The notes: a model not told the origin generated them from the sequence alone. 64,000 nt of DNA from Paenibacillus massiliensis subsp. panacisoli DSM 21345 (GCF_000426545.1 NZ_AUFO01000001.1:615317-679316), one strand, 5' to 3'. Counted from the stretch's first letter, positions 26,588 to 36,048 are shown. Translations and numbers: made by a program.

Positions 26588-28082
26588 ATGGGTAAAGGAG
26601 ACGTTGATTGGTACCGTTCCCGTAGTGCTTATATTTCTGATTTTCATCGGGATTAATATATTTCCTCTACTCCTGGCAGGAGCGCTCGTTGGAGGATTGC
26701 TATTGATGCTTCACATGCGTGGAGGGATTGCTGTAGGAGCTGCACAGGACAAGAAGCGCAAGCAAGCTGGTCTTGCGAAGCTGACCTTCGAGGAGATTGG
26801 CGGCCAGGAGAGCGCCAAGCAGGAGCTTCGCGAGGCACTGGATTTTCTGGTGCGTCATGAGGAGATATCCCGCTTCGGCATTCGTCCGCTTAAAGGAATA
26901 TTGCTGACGGGGCCTCCGGGAACCGGGAAGACGCTGATGGCCAAGGCTGCAGCACAGTATACGAACTCTGTGTTTGTGGCGGCTTCTGGTAGTGAATTTG
27001 TTGAGATGTATGTCGGTGTCGGTGCTGGCCGGATTCGGGATCTATTCCGCGAAGCGCGCAACCGTGCCGCCAAAGACAAGAAGGATAGTGCCATTATCTT
27101 TATCGACGAGATTGATGTTATTGGAGGCAAGCGTGAGGGTGGTCAGCAAAGGGAGTACGATCAGACGCTGAACCAGCTCCTGACGGAAATGGATGGGATT
27201 TATTCCTCCGAGACGCCGCGGATCTTGCTTATAGCTGCAACGAACCGTAAGGAAATGCTGGACAGCGCTCTGCTGAGACCTGGTCGTTTTGACCGTCATA
27301 TTCAGGTGGATCTACCTGACAAGAAGGGCAGACAGCATATTCTGGAGCTGCACGCGAAGAACAAGCCAATCAAGGAGAACGTGGATCTCAGCAGAATTGC
27401 AGAGGAGGCCTACGGCTTCTCCGGTGCGCAGTTGGAAAGCGTGATGAACGAGGCGGCGATCTATGCGATGCGGCAAAATGAGGCGGTCATTGACCAGCAG
27501 CATTTGTCCATGGCGATTGACAAGGTTATGATGGGTGAGAAAACAGACCGTGAATCGACCGCAGAGGAGAAGAAGCGGGTTGCTATCCATGAGCTGGGCC
27601 ACGCAATTATGGCCGAGATCGTACGTCCCGGCAGCGTGAAGCAGGTGGCGCTGAGTCCACGTGGTAAAGCTTTGGGATATGTCCGTCATAATCCGCAGCA
27701 GGAGCATTACCTGTACACAAAGGCATTTCTGGAGGAGCAGATTATGATCTCGCTGGCTGGAGCAGCGGCGGAGGAGATGTACTATGGTGGTCGTAGCACA
27801 GGCTCCAGCAATGACTTTGAGCAAGCGATCCAGATCGTTCAGACGATGATGACCTCAGGACTGACTTCGTTAGGCATTATTAATATGGAAATGATGACCA
27901 AGCAGGAGCTCATGCGTGAGAATAGTGAAATTCTGAACGCTCTTCATACAAGAACACTGGAGCTACTGGAGCAGCATCGGCCAATATTCGACAATTCTCT
28001 CGACATTCTAATGCGTGAAGAAGTTCTCAATGGAGAGCAATTCAGATGTCAATTTCGTGAAAATGCCCTTCTACCAGCATAA
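26580..28082 (+). CDS. FtsH-like AAA zinc metalloprotease, short form
   Basis: 500 aa, against roughly 640-700 for housekeeping FtsH. Two closely spaced membrane segments fill residues 8-45 with almost no loop between them. The AAA module has Walker A GPPGTGKT (111-118), pore motif FVEMYVGVGA (140-149), Walker B IIFIDEID (172-179) and second region of homology LLRPGRFDR. The M41 peptidase has HELGH at 337-341 and the third zinc ligand Asp412 in SSNDFEQA. All catalytic residues appear intact, so an active membrane protease is expected. It is a paralogue, not the main ftsH, judging by length and context. Confidence 0.9.
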   Translation: MPRWVKETLIGTVPVVLIFLIFIGINIFPLLLAGALVGGLLLMLHMRGGIAVGAAQDKKRKQAGLAKLTFEEIGGQESAKQELREALDFLVRHEEISRFGIRPLKGILLTGPPGTGKTLMAKAAAQYTNSVFVAASGSEFVEMYVGVGAGRIRDLFREARNRAAKDKKDSAIIFIDEIDVIGGKREGGQQREYDQTLNQLLTEMDGIYSSETPRILLIAATNRKEMLDSALLRPGRFDRHIQVDLPDKKGRQHILELHAKNKPIKENVDLSRIAEEAYGFSGAQLESVMNEAAIYAMRQNEAVIDQQHLSMAIDKVMMGEKTDRESTAEEKKRVAIHELGHAIMAEIVRPGSVKQVALSPRGKALGYVRHNPQQEHYLYTKAFLEEQIMISLAGAAAEEMYYGGRSTGSSNDFEQAIQIVQTMMTSGLTSLGIINMEMMTKQELMRENSEILNALHTRTLELLEQHRPIFDNSLDILMREEVLNGEQFRCQFRENALLPA

Positions 28083-28108
28083 TTTTTTTATGCTGGTTAT
28101 TTTTTTTT
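28073..28108 (+). terminator. intrinsic terminator overlapping the protease stop codon
   Basis: ACCAGCATA (28073-28081) pairs with TATGCTGGT (28089-28097), followed by a long T run. The stem overlaps the last codons and stop of the FtsH-like gene. Confidence 0.85.
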
Positions 28109-28219
28109 ACTTTTGTTCCGTGCTAAGATATTATTATCTATTGGGTCTTACAAATGTATTTTTCGACAAGGAAGGATACAATATACGATATAGGCCTTGA
28201 AAGGATGGAGCAGAAGACC

Positions 28220-29092
28220 ATGCAATTTAAAAAAATCGGCGTCATTGGTGGCGGTACTATGGGTCAAGGCATTTCTGAAATGCTTGCAGCCAAAGGTATT
28301 GATGTATTGCTGCTCGAGAAAACTACAGATAGACTGGAACATGCCTACAGCATGATTGAGACAAGTCTCGACAAGCAGCTGGAGAAGTGGGCAATCACCC
28401 AGGCGGAGAAGAAGCTGATTCTGTCCCGCATTCAGAAGATTACACATCTGGCTGAGCTGAGCAGCTGTGATATGGTTATTGAGACCATCACAGAGGATCT
28501 GGAAGCCAAGAAGGCAGTCTTCAAGGAGCTGGATCATGTATGTCCTAGCCATATTATCCTGGCAAGTAACACCTCCACGCTGAGCTTGACTGAGCTTGCA
28601 AGCGTGACTGAATATCCAGAACGCGTTATTGGTATGCACTTTATATATCCGGTATCCCGCATTGATCTGGTTGAGATTATCCGTGGTCTGAAGACTTCGG
28701 ACGGGATCTTTGAACATACGAAATATTTCGTTGAGACGTTGCTTGAGAAAAAAGGCGTCATGGTATATGAATCTCCGGGGTTTGTGACCAGCCGGATTAT
28801 TTGTTTGCTTATTAACGAGGCTACTCACGTCCTGCAGGAGGGTGTTGCCTCTGCTCAGGATATCGATGACGCGATGCGTATCGGTTACAGCTTCCAACAC
28901 GGTCCACTGGAGATGGCAGACCGCTTCGGTCTTGATTCCGTACTTGCTGCACTGGAGCGTATGTTCCGTGAATTCGGCGAGCTGAAGTACAGACCTTCCG
29001 TCGTACTCAAGAAGATGGTGAGAGCTGGAAATCTGGGCGTTAAGACAGGAGAAGGCTTCTTCAAGTATGACAAGGACGGTGACCGGGTATGA
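28220..29092 (+). CDS. 3-hydroxyacyl-CoA (3-hydroxybutyryl-CoA) dehydrogenase
   Basis: About 290 aa, NAD-binding GVIGGGTMGQGISEMLA at the N-terminus, and the family motifs ASNTSTLSLTELA, RVIGMHFIYPV and PGFVTSRII; the C-terminal domain ends GVKTGEGFFKYD. It interconverts 3-oxoacyl- and 3-hydroxyacyl-CoA. ATG 28220 fits AAGGATGGAG 9 bases upstream better than ATG 28205. Its stop overlaps the ackA start (ATGA), an uncommon pairing. No thiolase, crotonase or acyl-CoA dehydrogenase is nearby. Confidence 0.9.
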   Translation: MQFKKIGVIGGGTMGQGISEMLAAKGIDVLLLEKTTDRLEHAYSMIETSLDKQLEKWAITQAEKKLILSRIQKITHLAELSSCDMVIETITEDLEAKKAVFKELDHVCPSHIILASNTSTLSLTELASVTEYPERVIGMHFIYPVSRIDLVEIIRGLKTSDGIFEHTKYFVETLLEKKGVMVYESPGFVTSRIICLLINEATHVLQEGVASAQDIDDAMRIGYSFQHGPLEMADRFGLDSVLAALERMFREFGELKYRPSVVLKKMVRAGNLGVKTGEGFFKYDKDGDRV

Positions 29093-30282
29093 AAATTCTA
29101 GTAATCAATGCAGGTAGCTCCTCGCTTAAATATCAATTGTACGACATGACAGATGAATCTGTATTGGCTAAAGGTCTGGTTGAGCGGATCGGTATGGACT
29201 CTTCCATTCTGACTCACAAGCCGACTGGCAAAAATGAACTGACCGAGGTCAGTGAGATTCTGGAGCACACGACTGCAATCCGTAAGGTACTGCACGCACT
29301 CACTAGTGAAGAGCATGGTGTGATCGCGAACATCAATGAGATTGATGCTGTTGGACATCGTGTGGTGCACGGTGGAGAGGCGTTCAAGGAATCTGCTCTC
29401 GTGACAGATGAGGCGAAGAAGGAGATCCGTCGTCTGTTCGACTTGGCTCCACTGCACAATCCGCCATCCATGCTGGGAATCAACGCTGCAGAGTCGAATA
29501 TGCCAGGTATTCCACAGGTGGTTGTATTTGATACAGCCTTCCATCAGACGATGCCTGAAAAAGCCTATATGTACGCGATCCCAAGAGTGTTGTACAATAA
29601 ATACAAGGTGCGCCGTTATGGAGCACACGGAACATCCCATGACTACGTGAGCAAGGAAGCGGCTAAGTTCATCGGTCGTCCGCTTGAGGATCTGAAGATC
29701 ATCACTTGCCACATCGGTAATGGAGCAAGTATTACAGCAGTTAAAGGCGGGGATTCCGTCGATACCTCTATGGGCATGACTCCGCTTGAAGGTCTGATGA
29801 TGGGTACACGTAGTGGTGACCTGGACCCTGCGATCGTTCCTTATGTCATGAATAAAGAAGAGTTGACAGTCAATGAAGTGAACTCCATGCTGAACAAACA
29901 TAGCGGATTGCTTGCCATCTCCGGAATCAGCAGTGACATGCGTGAGATCACGGATGGTGTAGAGAAGGGCGACGCGAACTCCATTCTGGCATTTGACATG
30001 TATACGTACCGCGTACGCAAATACATCGGTTCCTATGCAGCAGCTATGAACGGCGTTGATGTCATCGTGTTCACAGCGGGTGTCGGAGAGAACTCTGCTA
30101 TACTTCGTAAGAGAGTGCTGGAGGAGCTTACCTTCCTGGGTATTGAGCTCGATGAATCCCTGAACAACATTCGCTCCGGCGAGCCACGCCGTATTACCAC
30201 AGCGAACTCCAAGGTCGAGGTGCTGGTTGTGCCTACGAATGAAGAGCTGGTTATCGCACGTGATACATTCCGTCTGGTATAG
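29089..30282 (+). CDS. ackA: acetate kinase
   Basis: ASKHA-family kinase (397 aa) interconverting acetate plus ATP with acetyl phosphate. Family signatures are NAGSSSLKYQLYD at the N-terminus, GHRVVHGGEAF, the ARRYGAHGTSH-type segment, CHIGNGASITAVKGG and FTAGVGENS. Length is standard. Overlap with the preceding dehydrogenase gene indicates coupled expression. A terminator follows. Confidence 0.95.
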   Translation: MKILVINAGSSSLKYQLYDMTDESVLAKGLVERIGMDSSILTHKPTGKNELTEVSEILEHTTAIRKVLHALTSEEHGVIANINEIDAVGHRVVHGGEAFKESALVTDEAKKEIRRLFDLAPLHNPPSMLGINAAESNMPGIPQVVVFDTAFHQTMPEKAYMYAIPRVLYNKYKVRRYGAHGTSHDYVSKEAAKFIGRPLEDLKIITCHIGNGASITAVKGGDSVDTSMGMTPLEGLMMGTRSGDLDPAIVPYVMNKEELTVNEVNSMLNKHSGLLAISGISSDMREITDGVEKGDANSILAFDMYTYRVRKYIGSYAAAMNGVDVIVFTAGVGENSAILRKRVLEELTFLGIELDESLNNIRSGEPRRITTANSKVEVLVVPTNEELVIARDTFRLV

Positions 30283-30352
30283 GAAATATACGGTATACGA
30301 AGCATGAAGATCAAGTGGCTCCTGTCCTTGTCAACGGGCAGGGCTGCTTCTC

Positions 30353-30420
30353 AAGAAAACCTACCTCTTTCACGCAGTCTGTCTTCCTTGGAAAGGCTGC
30401 GAGAGAGGTTTTCTTATTTT
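30353..30420 (+). terminator. intrinsic terminator after ackA
   Basis: AAGAAAACCT (30353-30362) pairs with AGGTTTTCTT (30406-30415), with additional internal pairing (CACGCAG with CTGCG), followed by ATTTT. No T-box GGTGG motif is present ahead of asnS, so a T-box is not supported. Confidence 0.75.
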
Positions 30421-30442
30421 CGGTTATGAGGAGAGATAGACA

Positions 30443-31738
30443 ATGACGTTGAAGAGTACAATTTCGGAAGTGGGCCGTCATGTAGGCGAGACGGTACGCG
30501 TTGGTGCATGGGTACATAACAAGCGCTCCAGCGGCAAGATTCAATTTTTGCAGCTTCGTGACGGAAGCGGCTACATTCAAGGTGTAGTTGTGAAGAGCGA
30601 AGTACCTGAGCAGGTATGGGATGATGCCAAACGCTTGACCCAGGAGAGCTCCTTGTATGTGACAGGTATTATTCGCGAAGAGCCGCGTAGCAAATCCGGC
30701 TACGAGATGACGGTTACAGGCGTGGAGATCATTCATATTACAGAGGATTATCCGATTACACCGAAGGAGCACGGGGTAGACTTCCTCATGGATCACAGAC
30801 ATCTGTGGCTGCGTGCGCCGAAGCAGCGCGCGATCATGATCATCCGTGCAGAGATTATCCGGGCTGTGCAGCAGTTCTTTGACGGAAATGGATTCACGAA
30901 GGTGGACCCACCAATTCTTACTCCTTCTTCTGCAGAGGGAACGACAGAGCTGTTCCATATTAAATACTTTGATGAAGATGCATTCCTGACACAAAGTGGC
31001 CAGCTGTACATGGAGGCTGCAGCCATGGCACTGGGTAAGGTCTACTCCTTCGGTCCGACCTTCCGTGCTGAGAAATCCAAGACACGTCGCCACCTGATTG
31101 AATTCTGGATGATTGAGCCAGAGATGGCCTTCGTTGGGCTTGAAGAAAGCCTGGAAATCCAGGAGCAATTCGTAAGTCATGTCGTTCAGTCGGTGCTCAA
31201 GAATTGTCGTCCTGAGCTTGAGACTCTGGGACGTGATATCTCCAAGTTGGAGAATATCCAAGGTGAATTCCCGCGCATTACTTATGATGAGGCTATTGAA
31301 TTCCTGCAAGGACAAGGCTTTGATATTCCTTGGGGTGAAGATTTCGGTGCTCCGCATGAGACAGCGATTGCCGAGAAATACGATAAGCCGGTATTCATTA
31401 CCCATTATCCGGCTGCGATCAAGGCCTTCTACATGAAGCCTGATCCGAATCGTCCAGAAGTCGTGCTGTGTGCCGATATGATCGCTCCAGAGGGCTATGG
31501 TGAGATTATTGGTGGTTCCCAGCGTATAGATGATCCGAAGCTGATGGATGAGCGTTTTGCAGAGCATAATCTTGCACGCGAAGCTTACCAATGGTATATG
31601 GATCTGCGTACTTATGGTACGGTGCCGCATTCGGGCTTCGGCTTGGGTCTGGAACGGACAGTAGCTTGGATCTGCGGTCTGGAGCATGTGCGTGAGACAA
31701 TTGCCTTCCCGCGGATGCTATACCGCCTGTACCCATAA
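30443..31738 (+). CDS. asnS: asparagine-tRNA ligase
   Basis: Class IIb aminoacyl-tRNA synthetase of 431 aa. An N-terminal OB-fold anticodon domain ([24 protein letters not shown]) leads to the catalytic core with motif 2 [22 protein letters not shown] and motif 3 [13 protein letters not shown]. Start after GAGGAGAGA. dnaD follows immediately, as in B. subtilis. Confidence 0.96.
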   Translation: MTLKSTISEVGRHVGETVRVGAWVHNKRSSGKIQFLQLRDGSGYIQGVVVKSEVPEQVWDDAKRLTQESSLYVTGIIREEPRSKSGYEMTVTGVEIIHITEDYPITPKEHGVDFLMDHRHLWLRAPKQRAIMIIRAEIIRAVQQFFDGNGFTKVDPPILTPSSAEGTTELFHIKYFDEDAFLTQSGQLYMEAAAMALGKVYSFGPTFRAEKSKTRRHLIEFWMIEPEMAFVGLEESLEIQEQFVSHVVQSVLKNCRPELETLGRDISKLENIQGEFPRITYDEAIEFLQGQGFDIPWGEDFGAPHETAIAEKYDKPVFITHYPAAIKAFYMKPDPNRPEVVLCADMIAPEGYGEIIGGSQRIDDPKLMDERFAEHNLAREAYQWYMDLRTYGTVPHSGFGLGLERTVAWICGLEHVRETIAFPRMLYRLYP

Positions 31739-32461
31739 TTGATGATGAACTATGGACCGCACGGACAACAGGATAAGCAGTCTGCATGGGTAGAAGGCGC
31801 AGCGCTCGTGCTGGAGGACGGAACGGTTCAGATTCCCCATGCACTACTGCGCTACTACCGTAGCCTGCGTCTACTGGATACGGAGGCCATGCTGCTGCTA
31901 CAGCTGATGGCCTTCCGCCAGCAGGAGCATAATGAGTTCCCGACACTTGATGAGCTTCAGAGTCGTATGGGATTAACGGCTGACGGGATTGGTAAGCTGC
32001 TGCAGAAGCTGATCCACGAAGGCTGGATTAGCATTGATACCGTGGCTTATGAAGGCTCAGACGTACAATATGAGCGTTATAACCTGGCAGGGGTATACCA
32101 TAAGCTTGCTACCTATCTCTACAACGAACAGCAGCATAAGAGACCGACCAAGGATTCTACCGAGCTTGATGACCTGTTTACAGCGGGTGCACACGAAGGT
32201 GAACGTAATCTGTTCACGATTTTCGAGAAGGAGTTCGGCCGACCACTGTCTCCGATGGAATACGAGACTATTGGTGGCTGGATCGATCATGATCAATATC
32301 CTGAAGAGCTGATTTTGCTGGCATTGAAGGAGGCGGTCTTTACTGGTAAAGTACATTTCCGCTACATTGATCGCATTCTGCTCGAATGGAATCGCAATCG
32401 AATTCGTACACCAGAGGATGCTAAGGCCTATGCTCAGAAGTTCAGAGGCGGAGGTCGCTGA
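31739..32461 (+). CDS. dnaD: DnaD-family replication initiation protein
   Basis: 240 aa. An N-terminal winged-helix domain (LLRYYRSLRLLDTEAMLLLQLMAF...LQSRMGLTADGIGKLLQKL) and a C-terminal DnaD/DnaB-II domain with the YETIGGWIDHDQYPEELILLALKEAV helix. It acts with DnaA and DnaB in loading the replicative helicase. TTG 31739, ATG 31742 and ATG 31745 are adjacent candidates; the TTG directly abuts the asnS stop. nth, which follows in B. subtilis, is absent. Confidence 0.92.
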   Translation: MMMNYGPHGQQDKQSAWVEGAALVLEDGTVQIPHALLRYYRSLRLLDTEAMLLLQLMAFRQQEHNEFPTLDELQSRMGLTADGIGKLLQKLIHEGWISIDTVAYEGSDVQYERYNLAGVYHKLATYLYNEQQHKRPTKDSTELDDLFTAGAHEGERNLFTIFEKEFGRPLSPMEYETIGGWIDHDQYPEELILLALKEAVFTGKVHFRYIDRILLEWNRNRIRTPEDAKAYAQKFRGGGR

Positions 32462-32616
32462 AGCATCAGAGGGTCGTGCTGATCTAGAAAAACGCCTATC
32501 GGACGTACGTTCACAGAAGACATACCGTGTTTAACCGAAGTCTTTCTTGCGATAGTCGACTGGATCAGTTCCGCTGAAAATTTGTCATAGTTCTATGATC
32601 TAAATAAGCTTACAGG

Positions 32617-32660
32617 CCGACCGGTATTCCACGAAGGAATGTCTGGTCGGTCTTTTTTTA
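32617..32660 (+). terminator. intrinsic terminator after dnaD
   Basis: CCGACC (32617-32622) pairs with GGTCGG (32645-32650), with further pairing of GTATTCC and GGAATG inside, followed by C and seven T residues. Confidence 0.85.
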
Positions 32661-32747
32661 ACAAAAATCATACATAATGCAGGGGTACATGCATCGGGGA
32701 GCGTCTATCTATACGGGAAGGGGGAGAGGACGATTGAAGTAGAAGAT

Positions 32748-33281
32748 ATGATTGACCGGATTCGTGAAGGGGACCGTACGGCCTTCAGGGAACTGGTGCA
32801 TCATTTTAGCAGACATGTGTACCATGTAACCTATTCCGTGCTGCATGATGAGAAGGAAGCCGAGGATGCAGCCCAGGAAGTCTTTGTCCAAGTCTTTGTC
32901 TCTCTCTCCCAATACCGAGACGAAGGCTTCAAGACATGGCTTACCCGTATCGCGGTGCGTAAAGCAATTGATACCAAGCGCAAACGAAGTCGCAGACCTG
33001 CAGAGCTGGTGGACCCTCTTGAAGGCTGGGATCAGCTCCTTACAGATGACGAAGATATTTTGGCGACAGTGCTTCAGAAGGAGAGAATGACCGAATTCGC
33101 AGCGAGGATTGCTGCCCTGCCTCATCAGCATAAGGAGATTATCACGGCGTTTTACATAGAGGGTAAGAGCTATGAGCAGATGGCAAAGGAAATGCAGGTT
33201 GCCACGAAGACGATAGAATCACGCTTATACAGGGCCAGACAGTGGATACGTGCGAACTGGACAGAGGAGGAGTGGGCATGA
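32748..33281 (+). CDS. ECF-type RNA polymerase sigma factor
   Basis: 177 aa. Region 2 (VYHVTYSVLHDEKEAEDAAQEVFVQVFVSLSQYRDEGFKTWLTRIAVRKA, in segments, residues 23-75) and region 4 (LPHQHKEIITAFYIEGKSYEQMAKEMQVATKTIESRLYRARQW, residues 121-165) are clear; it resembles SigX/SigW-type factors. ATG 32748 is the first standard start, but the strong GGGGGAGAGG at 32720-32729 is 18 bases away; ATT at 32733, in frame and five codons earlier, is close behind it. The next gene overlaps and is probably its regulator. Confidence 0.88.
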   Translation: MIDRIREGDRTAFRELVHHFSRHVYHVTYSVLHDEKEAEDAAQEVFVQVFVSLSQYRDEGFKTWLTRIAVRKAIDTKRKRSRRPAELVDPLEGWDQLLTDDEDILATVLQKERMTEFAARIAALPHQHKEIITAFYIEGKSYEQMAKEMQVATKTIESRLYRARQWIRANWTEEEWA

Positions 33282-33901
33282 GCGATCAATACAAGACATC
33301 AGCAGACGACTGGAAAAGCTATATTCAGGGGCAAGCATCAGCGAAGGAGGAAGATCGTCTCGAGAACATGCTCATGGATCAGGAAGAAGTGGTGACAGCC
33401 TACCTGAGGCAGCTAGAGCAGGAAGCGGATGTCCTGCCAGAGTTGGGCGATATCACCGCCTTTGCGGATCGAATAATGGCTAGCCTGCCAGATTCCACAG
33501 AAATGGTGGGAACTGAGGATGGCAGGCAGCTGCCGGAGCCCCCTCAACGTACTGGAAAAACGTCAATGGCTATCGGACTGGTCCAGACTGTAGCACTTGA
33601 TGAAACTGCCAGAATAGCCGACAAGCACGAATTAACGGGGTCACACAAGAAGGCTGAGACTACTAAGATGACGGAGAACATCCCGAGTCACGATAGAGTG
33701 AAGCGATGGTATCACCGAAAATGGGCTCATTACGCCATCGCAGCCAGTATTACACTGATATGCTCCTATACCGGGGCCTTTGATCAGCTTTCCCCCGCAG
33801 CGTCACTGCGCGCACAGTCTGATTTTCACACTGCTGAATCGGTTAGTGAAGAAGTCATGAAGGCTGCGACAGGCTGGCTGGACCGTGTGCAGGGTCGTTA
33901 A
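33278..33901 (+). CDS. probable membrane anti-sigma factor
   Basis: 207 aa. The acidic N-terminal region (WKSYIQGQASAKEEDRLENMLMDQEEVVTAYLRQLE) resembles the anti-sigma domains of RsgI/RsiX-like proteins without a zinc motif. A single membrane segment (WAHYAIAASITLICSYTGAF, about residues 152-171) separates it from a short outside tail. ATG 33278 has GAGGAGG upstream and shares ATGA with the sigma stop. Function is inferred from position and topology. Confidence 0.7.
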   Translation: MSDQYKTSADDWKSYIQGQASAKEEDRLENMLMDQEEVVTAYLRQLEQEADVLPELGDITAFADRIMASLPDSTEMVGTEDGRQLPEPPQRTGKTSMAIGLVQTVALDETARIADKHELTGSHKKAETTKMTENIPSHDRVKRWYHRKWAHYAIAASITLICSYTGAFDQLSPAASLRAQSDFHTAESVSEEVMKAATGWLDRVQGR

Positions 33902-33988
33902 AAGCTACCCTCGAATCTTAGTAAATGCTGAGATAAGAGGATGCCATCATGAGCAAGGATATGAACATGAATAAGGAGGAATATCGCA

Positions 33989-35221
33989 ATGCCAACGCCG
34001 GAGCGTAGCCGCTTGCTAGCATTTTTGTTGAATGTGATTCCTGGGTTAGGTTTCTTATATTGGAATCGTAGATTGGCTGCTTTTATCTATTTTTGTCTGA
34101 TAGTATCAGGCATGGGGGGCGGTGTCTTCCTGTCCTTGGTATCAGGGTCACAGGATTATTTTATAGTAGCACTGGTAGGACTGTTCTTATTATGGTGCCT
34201 CTGCATGCTACATATGCTAATTGTGCTAGTGACCTACAAGCCAGAGAGCGCTATGAATCAGCATATACCGTATTATGGGGCACCATATCCTGTAGGTGCT
34301 GGTTCAGAGTATGGTCCTCATATAGCGGATGAGATGCGGCACACCGCAAATGATCAAGAGAGAGTTCAAGGCGCACAGCCTTTACCATTGGCCTCATCTT
34401 ACCCGCATAGCCACCGCGGGATGGACCATGAGCGTCTAATTACGATTTTGCTGTCATTCGTACCTGGCCTGGGTCATTTTCATCTCGGCTTGATGCAAAG
34501 AGGCTTGTCCTTTCTGCTGGCATTCTTTGGGCTGGGAGCCATGCTGCTATTCATTGATAGTCTGATGGCTTATACCGATGGTTTTCTGGCTTTTCTGGTA
34601 TTGATGCCCGTAATCTGGCTGTATTCGATGTTTGATGCGGTCAAGCTGGTCCATATGAAGCTAAGCGGAGAAGTACTGAACGATCAGACGGTGTTTGAGG
34701 ATTTGAATCAGGGCCGCCGTGATGGTAAGCGTAGCAAGATTCTTGCCATGATCCTATCCGTGCTGCCAGGAGCAGGACATATGTACCTGGGTCTGCAAAA
34801 GCGTGGTCTGCATCTTATGGTGCTGTTTCTGGGCGGAATTTACGTGCTGGATGTACTACGACTGTCCGTTTTCCTGTTCCTCATCCCGATCGTATGGTGC
34901 TATAGCTTCTTTGATAGCTTGCAGTTGATCAGTCGATATGGGAGTGAGAAGCTAGAGGATCGGCCCATATTTGAAGGTTGGCAGCTGTATCGGCACTGGA
35001 TTGGCGCAGCTCTCTTGTTGCTGGGCCTGTATTATATCCTGACGAATGCTGTCGTTCCTTCGCTCGACATACGCTTTCCCGAATGGAGGCTATCGGATCG
35101 GATCGACAGGCATCTGAAGACCATTATTGTCTCGATCCTGCTCATAGTAGGTGGAATCAAGCTGTTACAGAAGCAGACCAAGAGCTCTGCAGATAAGCCT
35201 CGCCGTATGTCCAGTCGTTAG
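33989..35221 (+). CDS. multi-pass membrane protein with three TM2-like motifs
   Basis: 410 aa, seven or more hydrophobic segments. A motif recurs three times: LLAFLLNVIPGLGFLYWNRR (about residues 9-28), ILLSFVPGLGHFHLGLMQRG (about 150-169) and MILSVLPGAGHMYLGLQKRG (about 252-271). Each has a P-G-x-G-x-x-Y/H-x-G core, which is the start of a TM2 domain. A Pro/His-rich cytoplasmic loop joins copies 1 and 2. It follows the sigma/anti-sigma pair by 87 bases and may be part of the same response. Function unknown. Confidence 0.8.
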   Translation: MPTPERSRLLAFLLNVIPGLGFLYWNRRLAAFIYFCLIVSGMGGGVFLSLVSGSQDYFIVALVGLFLLWCLCMLHMLIVLVTYKPESAMNQHIPYYGAPYPVGAGSEYGPHIADEMRHTANDQERVQGAQPLPLASSYPHSHRGMDHERLITILLSFVPGLGHFHLGLMQRGLSFLLAFFGLGAMLLFIDSLMAYTDGFLAFLVLMPVIWLYSMFDAVKLVHMKLSGEVLNDQTVFEDLNQGRRDGKRSKILAMILSVLPGAGHMYLGLQKRGLHLMVLFLGGIYVLDVLRLSVFLFLIPIVWCYSFFDSLQLISRYGSEKLEDRPIFEGWQLYRHWIGAALLLLGLYYILTNAVVPSLDIRFPEWRLSDRIDRHLKTIIVSILLIVGGIKLLQKQTKSSADKPRRMSSR

Positions 35222-35427
35222 AGTGTCTGTACTTGGCAGCTGCTCGAATCAAGCGAGTGTGCGAGGCTTTGGGAGGAAAAGTCATCATCTCTTCTCGATC
35301 TCACGTCAATCACTCTTCAGCCACTCGTGAGCACTCGTCAACATCACATAATGTCCAAGCAAATCGTGGTGTGTTACACTGTGAATAATGCTCGTACCAC
35401 AAGTGGATTGAACGAAGGAGAGATATC

Positions 35428-36048
35428 ATGTCGATGATTACGATTGATTCGGTCACATTGACCGATCGTGAAAATTATAAGCTACTCACAGGAAGCATCA
35501 TTCCAAGGCCCGTGGCCTGGGTGACAACGCTCTCTAGCACGGGTGTTGTGAACGCTGCTCCATTCAGTTATTTCTCTATCGTCTCTTCGGATCCACCGCT
35601 CATCTCTGTCTCTGTCCAGCGAGTGCAGGGGGTATCCAAGGATACGGCTAGAAACGCAATAGAGCGTGGAGAATGGGTTGTCCACATCACAGACGAAGAC
35701 AATGTAGAAGCAGCTAACCGTACAGCGGCGCCATTACAGCCCGATGAGAGCGAGGTAGAGGCAGTGGGTCTGGAGACAATTGCGAGCAGCGCCATTCAGG
35801 TGCCCGGGCTCAAGCAGGCCAAGATTCGAATGGAATGCGTCTTGGACCAGGCTATTCCACTTGGAGGCAAGTCGGGGCAGCCAGCCTGTGATCTGCTGAT
35901 TGGTCGGGTCGTACAGTACCACTTGTCCACGGACGTCTATCAGAATACCTATATCCAGGCCAAGGCACTGGCGCCTGTCAGTCGTTTGGCTGGTAATGCA
36001 TACGCCAAGCTGGGAGAGACTTTCTCGCTCGATCGACCTGTAAAGTAA
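35428..36048 (+). CDS. flavin reductase family protein
   Basis: 206 aa with the FMN-binding split-barrel of the flavin reductase-like family: LTGSIIPRPVAWVTTLSSTGVVNAAPFSYFSIVSSDPPLISVS spans the flavin site (read in parts, residues 15-57). Members bind FMN and reduce flavins or act with monooxygenases; the substrate is unknown. Start after CGAAGGAGAG. No partner oxygenase is nearby. Confidence 0.85.
   Translation: MSMITIDSVTLTDRENYKLLTGSIIPRPVAWVTTLSSTGVVNAAPFSYFSIVSSDPPLISVSVQRVQGVSKDTARNAIERGEWVVHITDEDNVEAANRTAAPLQPDESEVEAVGLETIASSAIQVPGLKQAKIRMECVLDQAIPLGGKSGQPACDLLIGRVVQYHLSTDVYQNTYIQAKALAPVSRLAGNAYAKLGETFSLDRPVK

Noticed and set aside
30283..30442. T-box leader ahead of asnS
   Set aside because: No GGTGG-ACCGCG core; the hairpin is explained as the ackA terminator.
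30311..31687. 458-codon minus-strand frame opposite asnS
   Set aside because: It is the antisense shadow of asnS, which has full family motifs on the plus strand.
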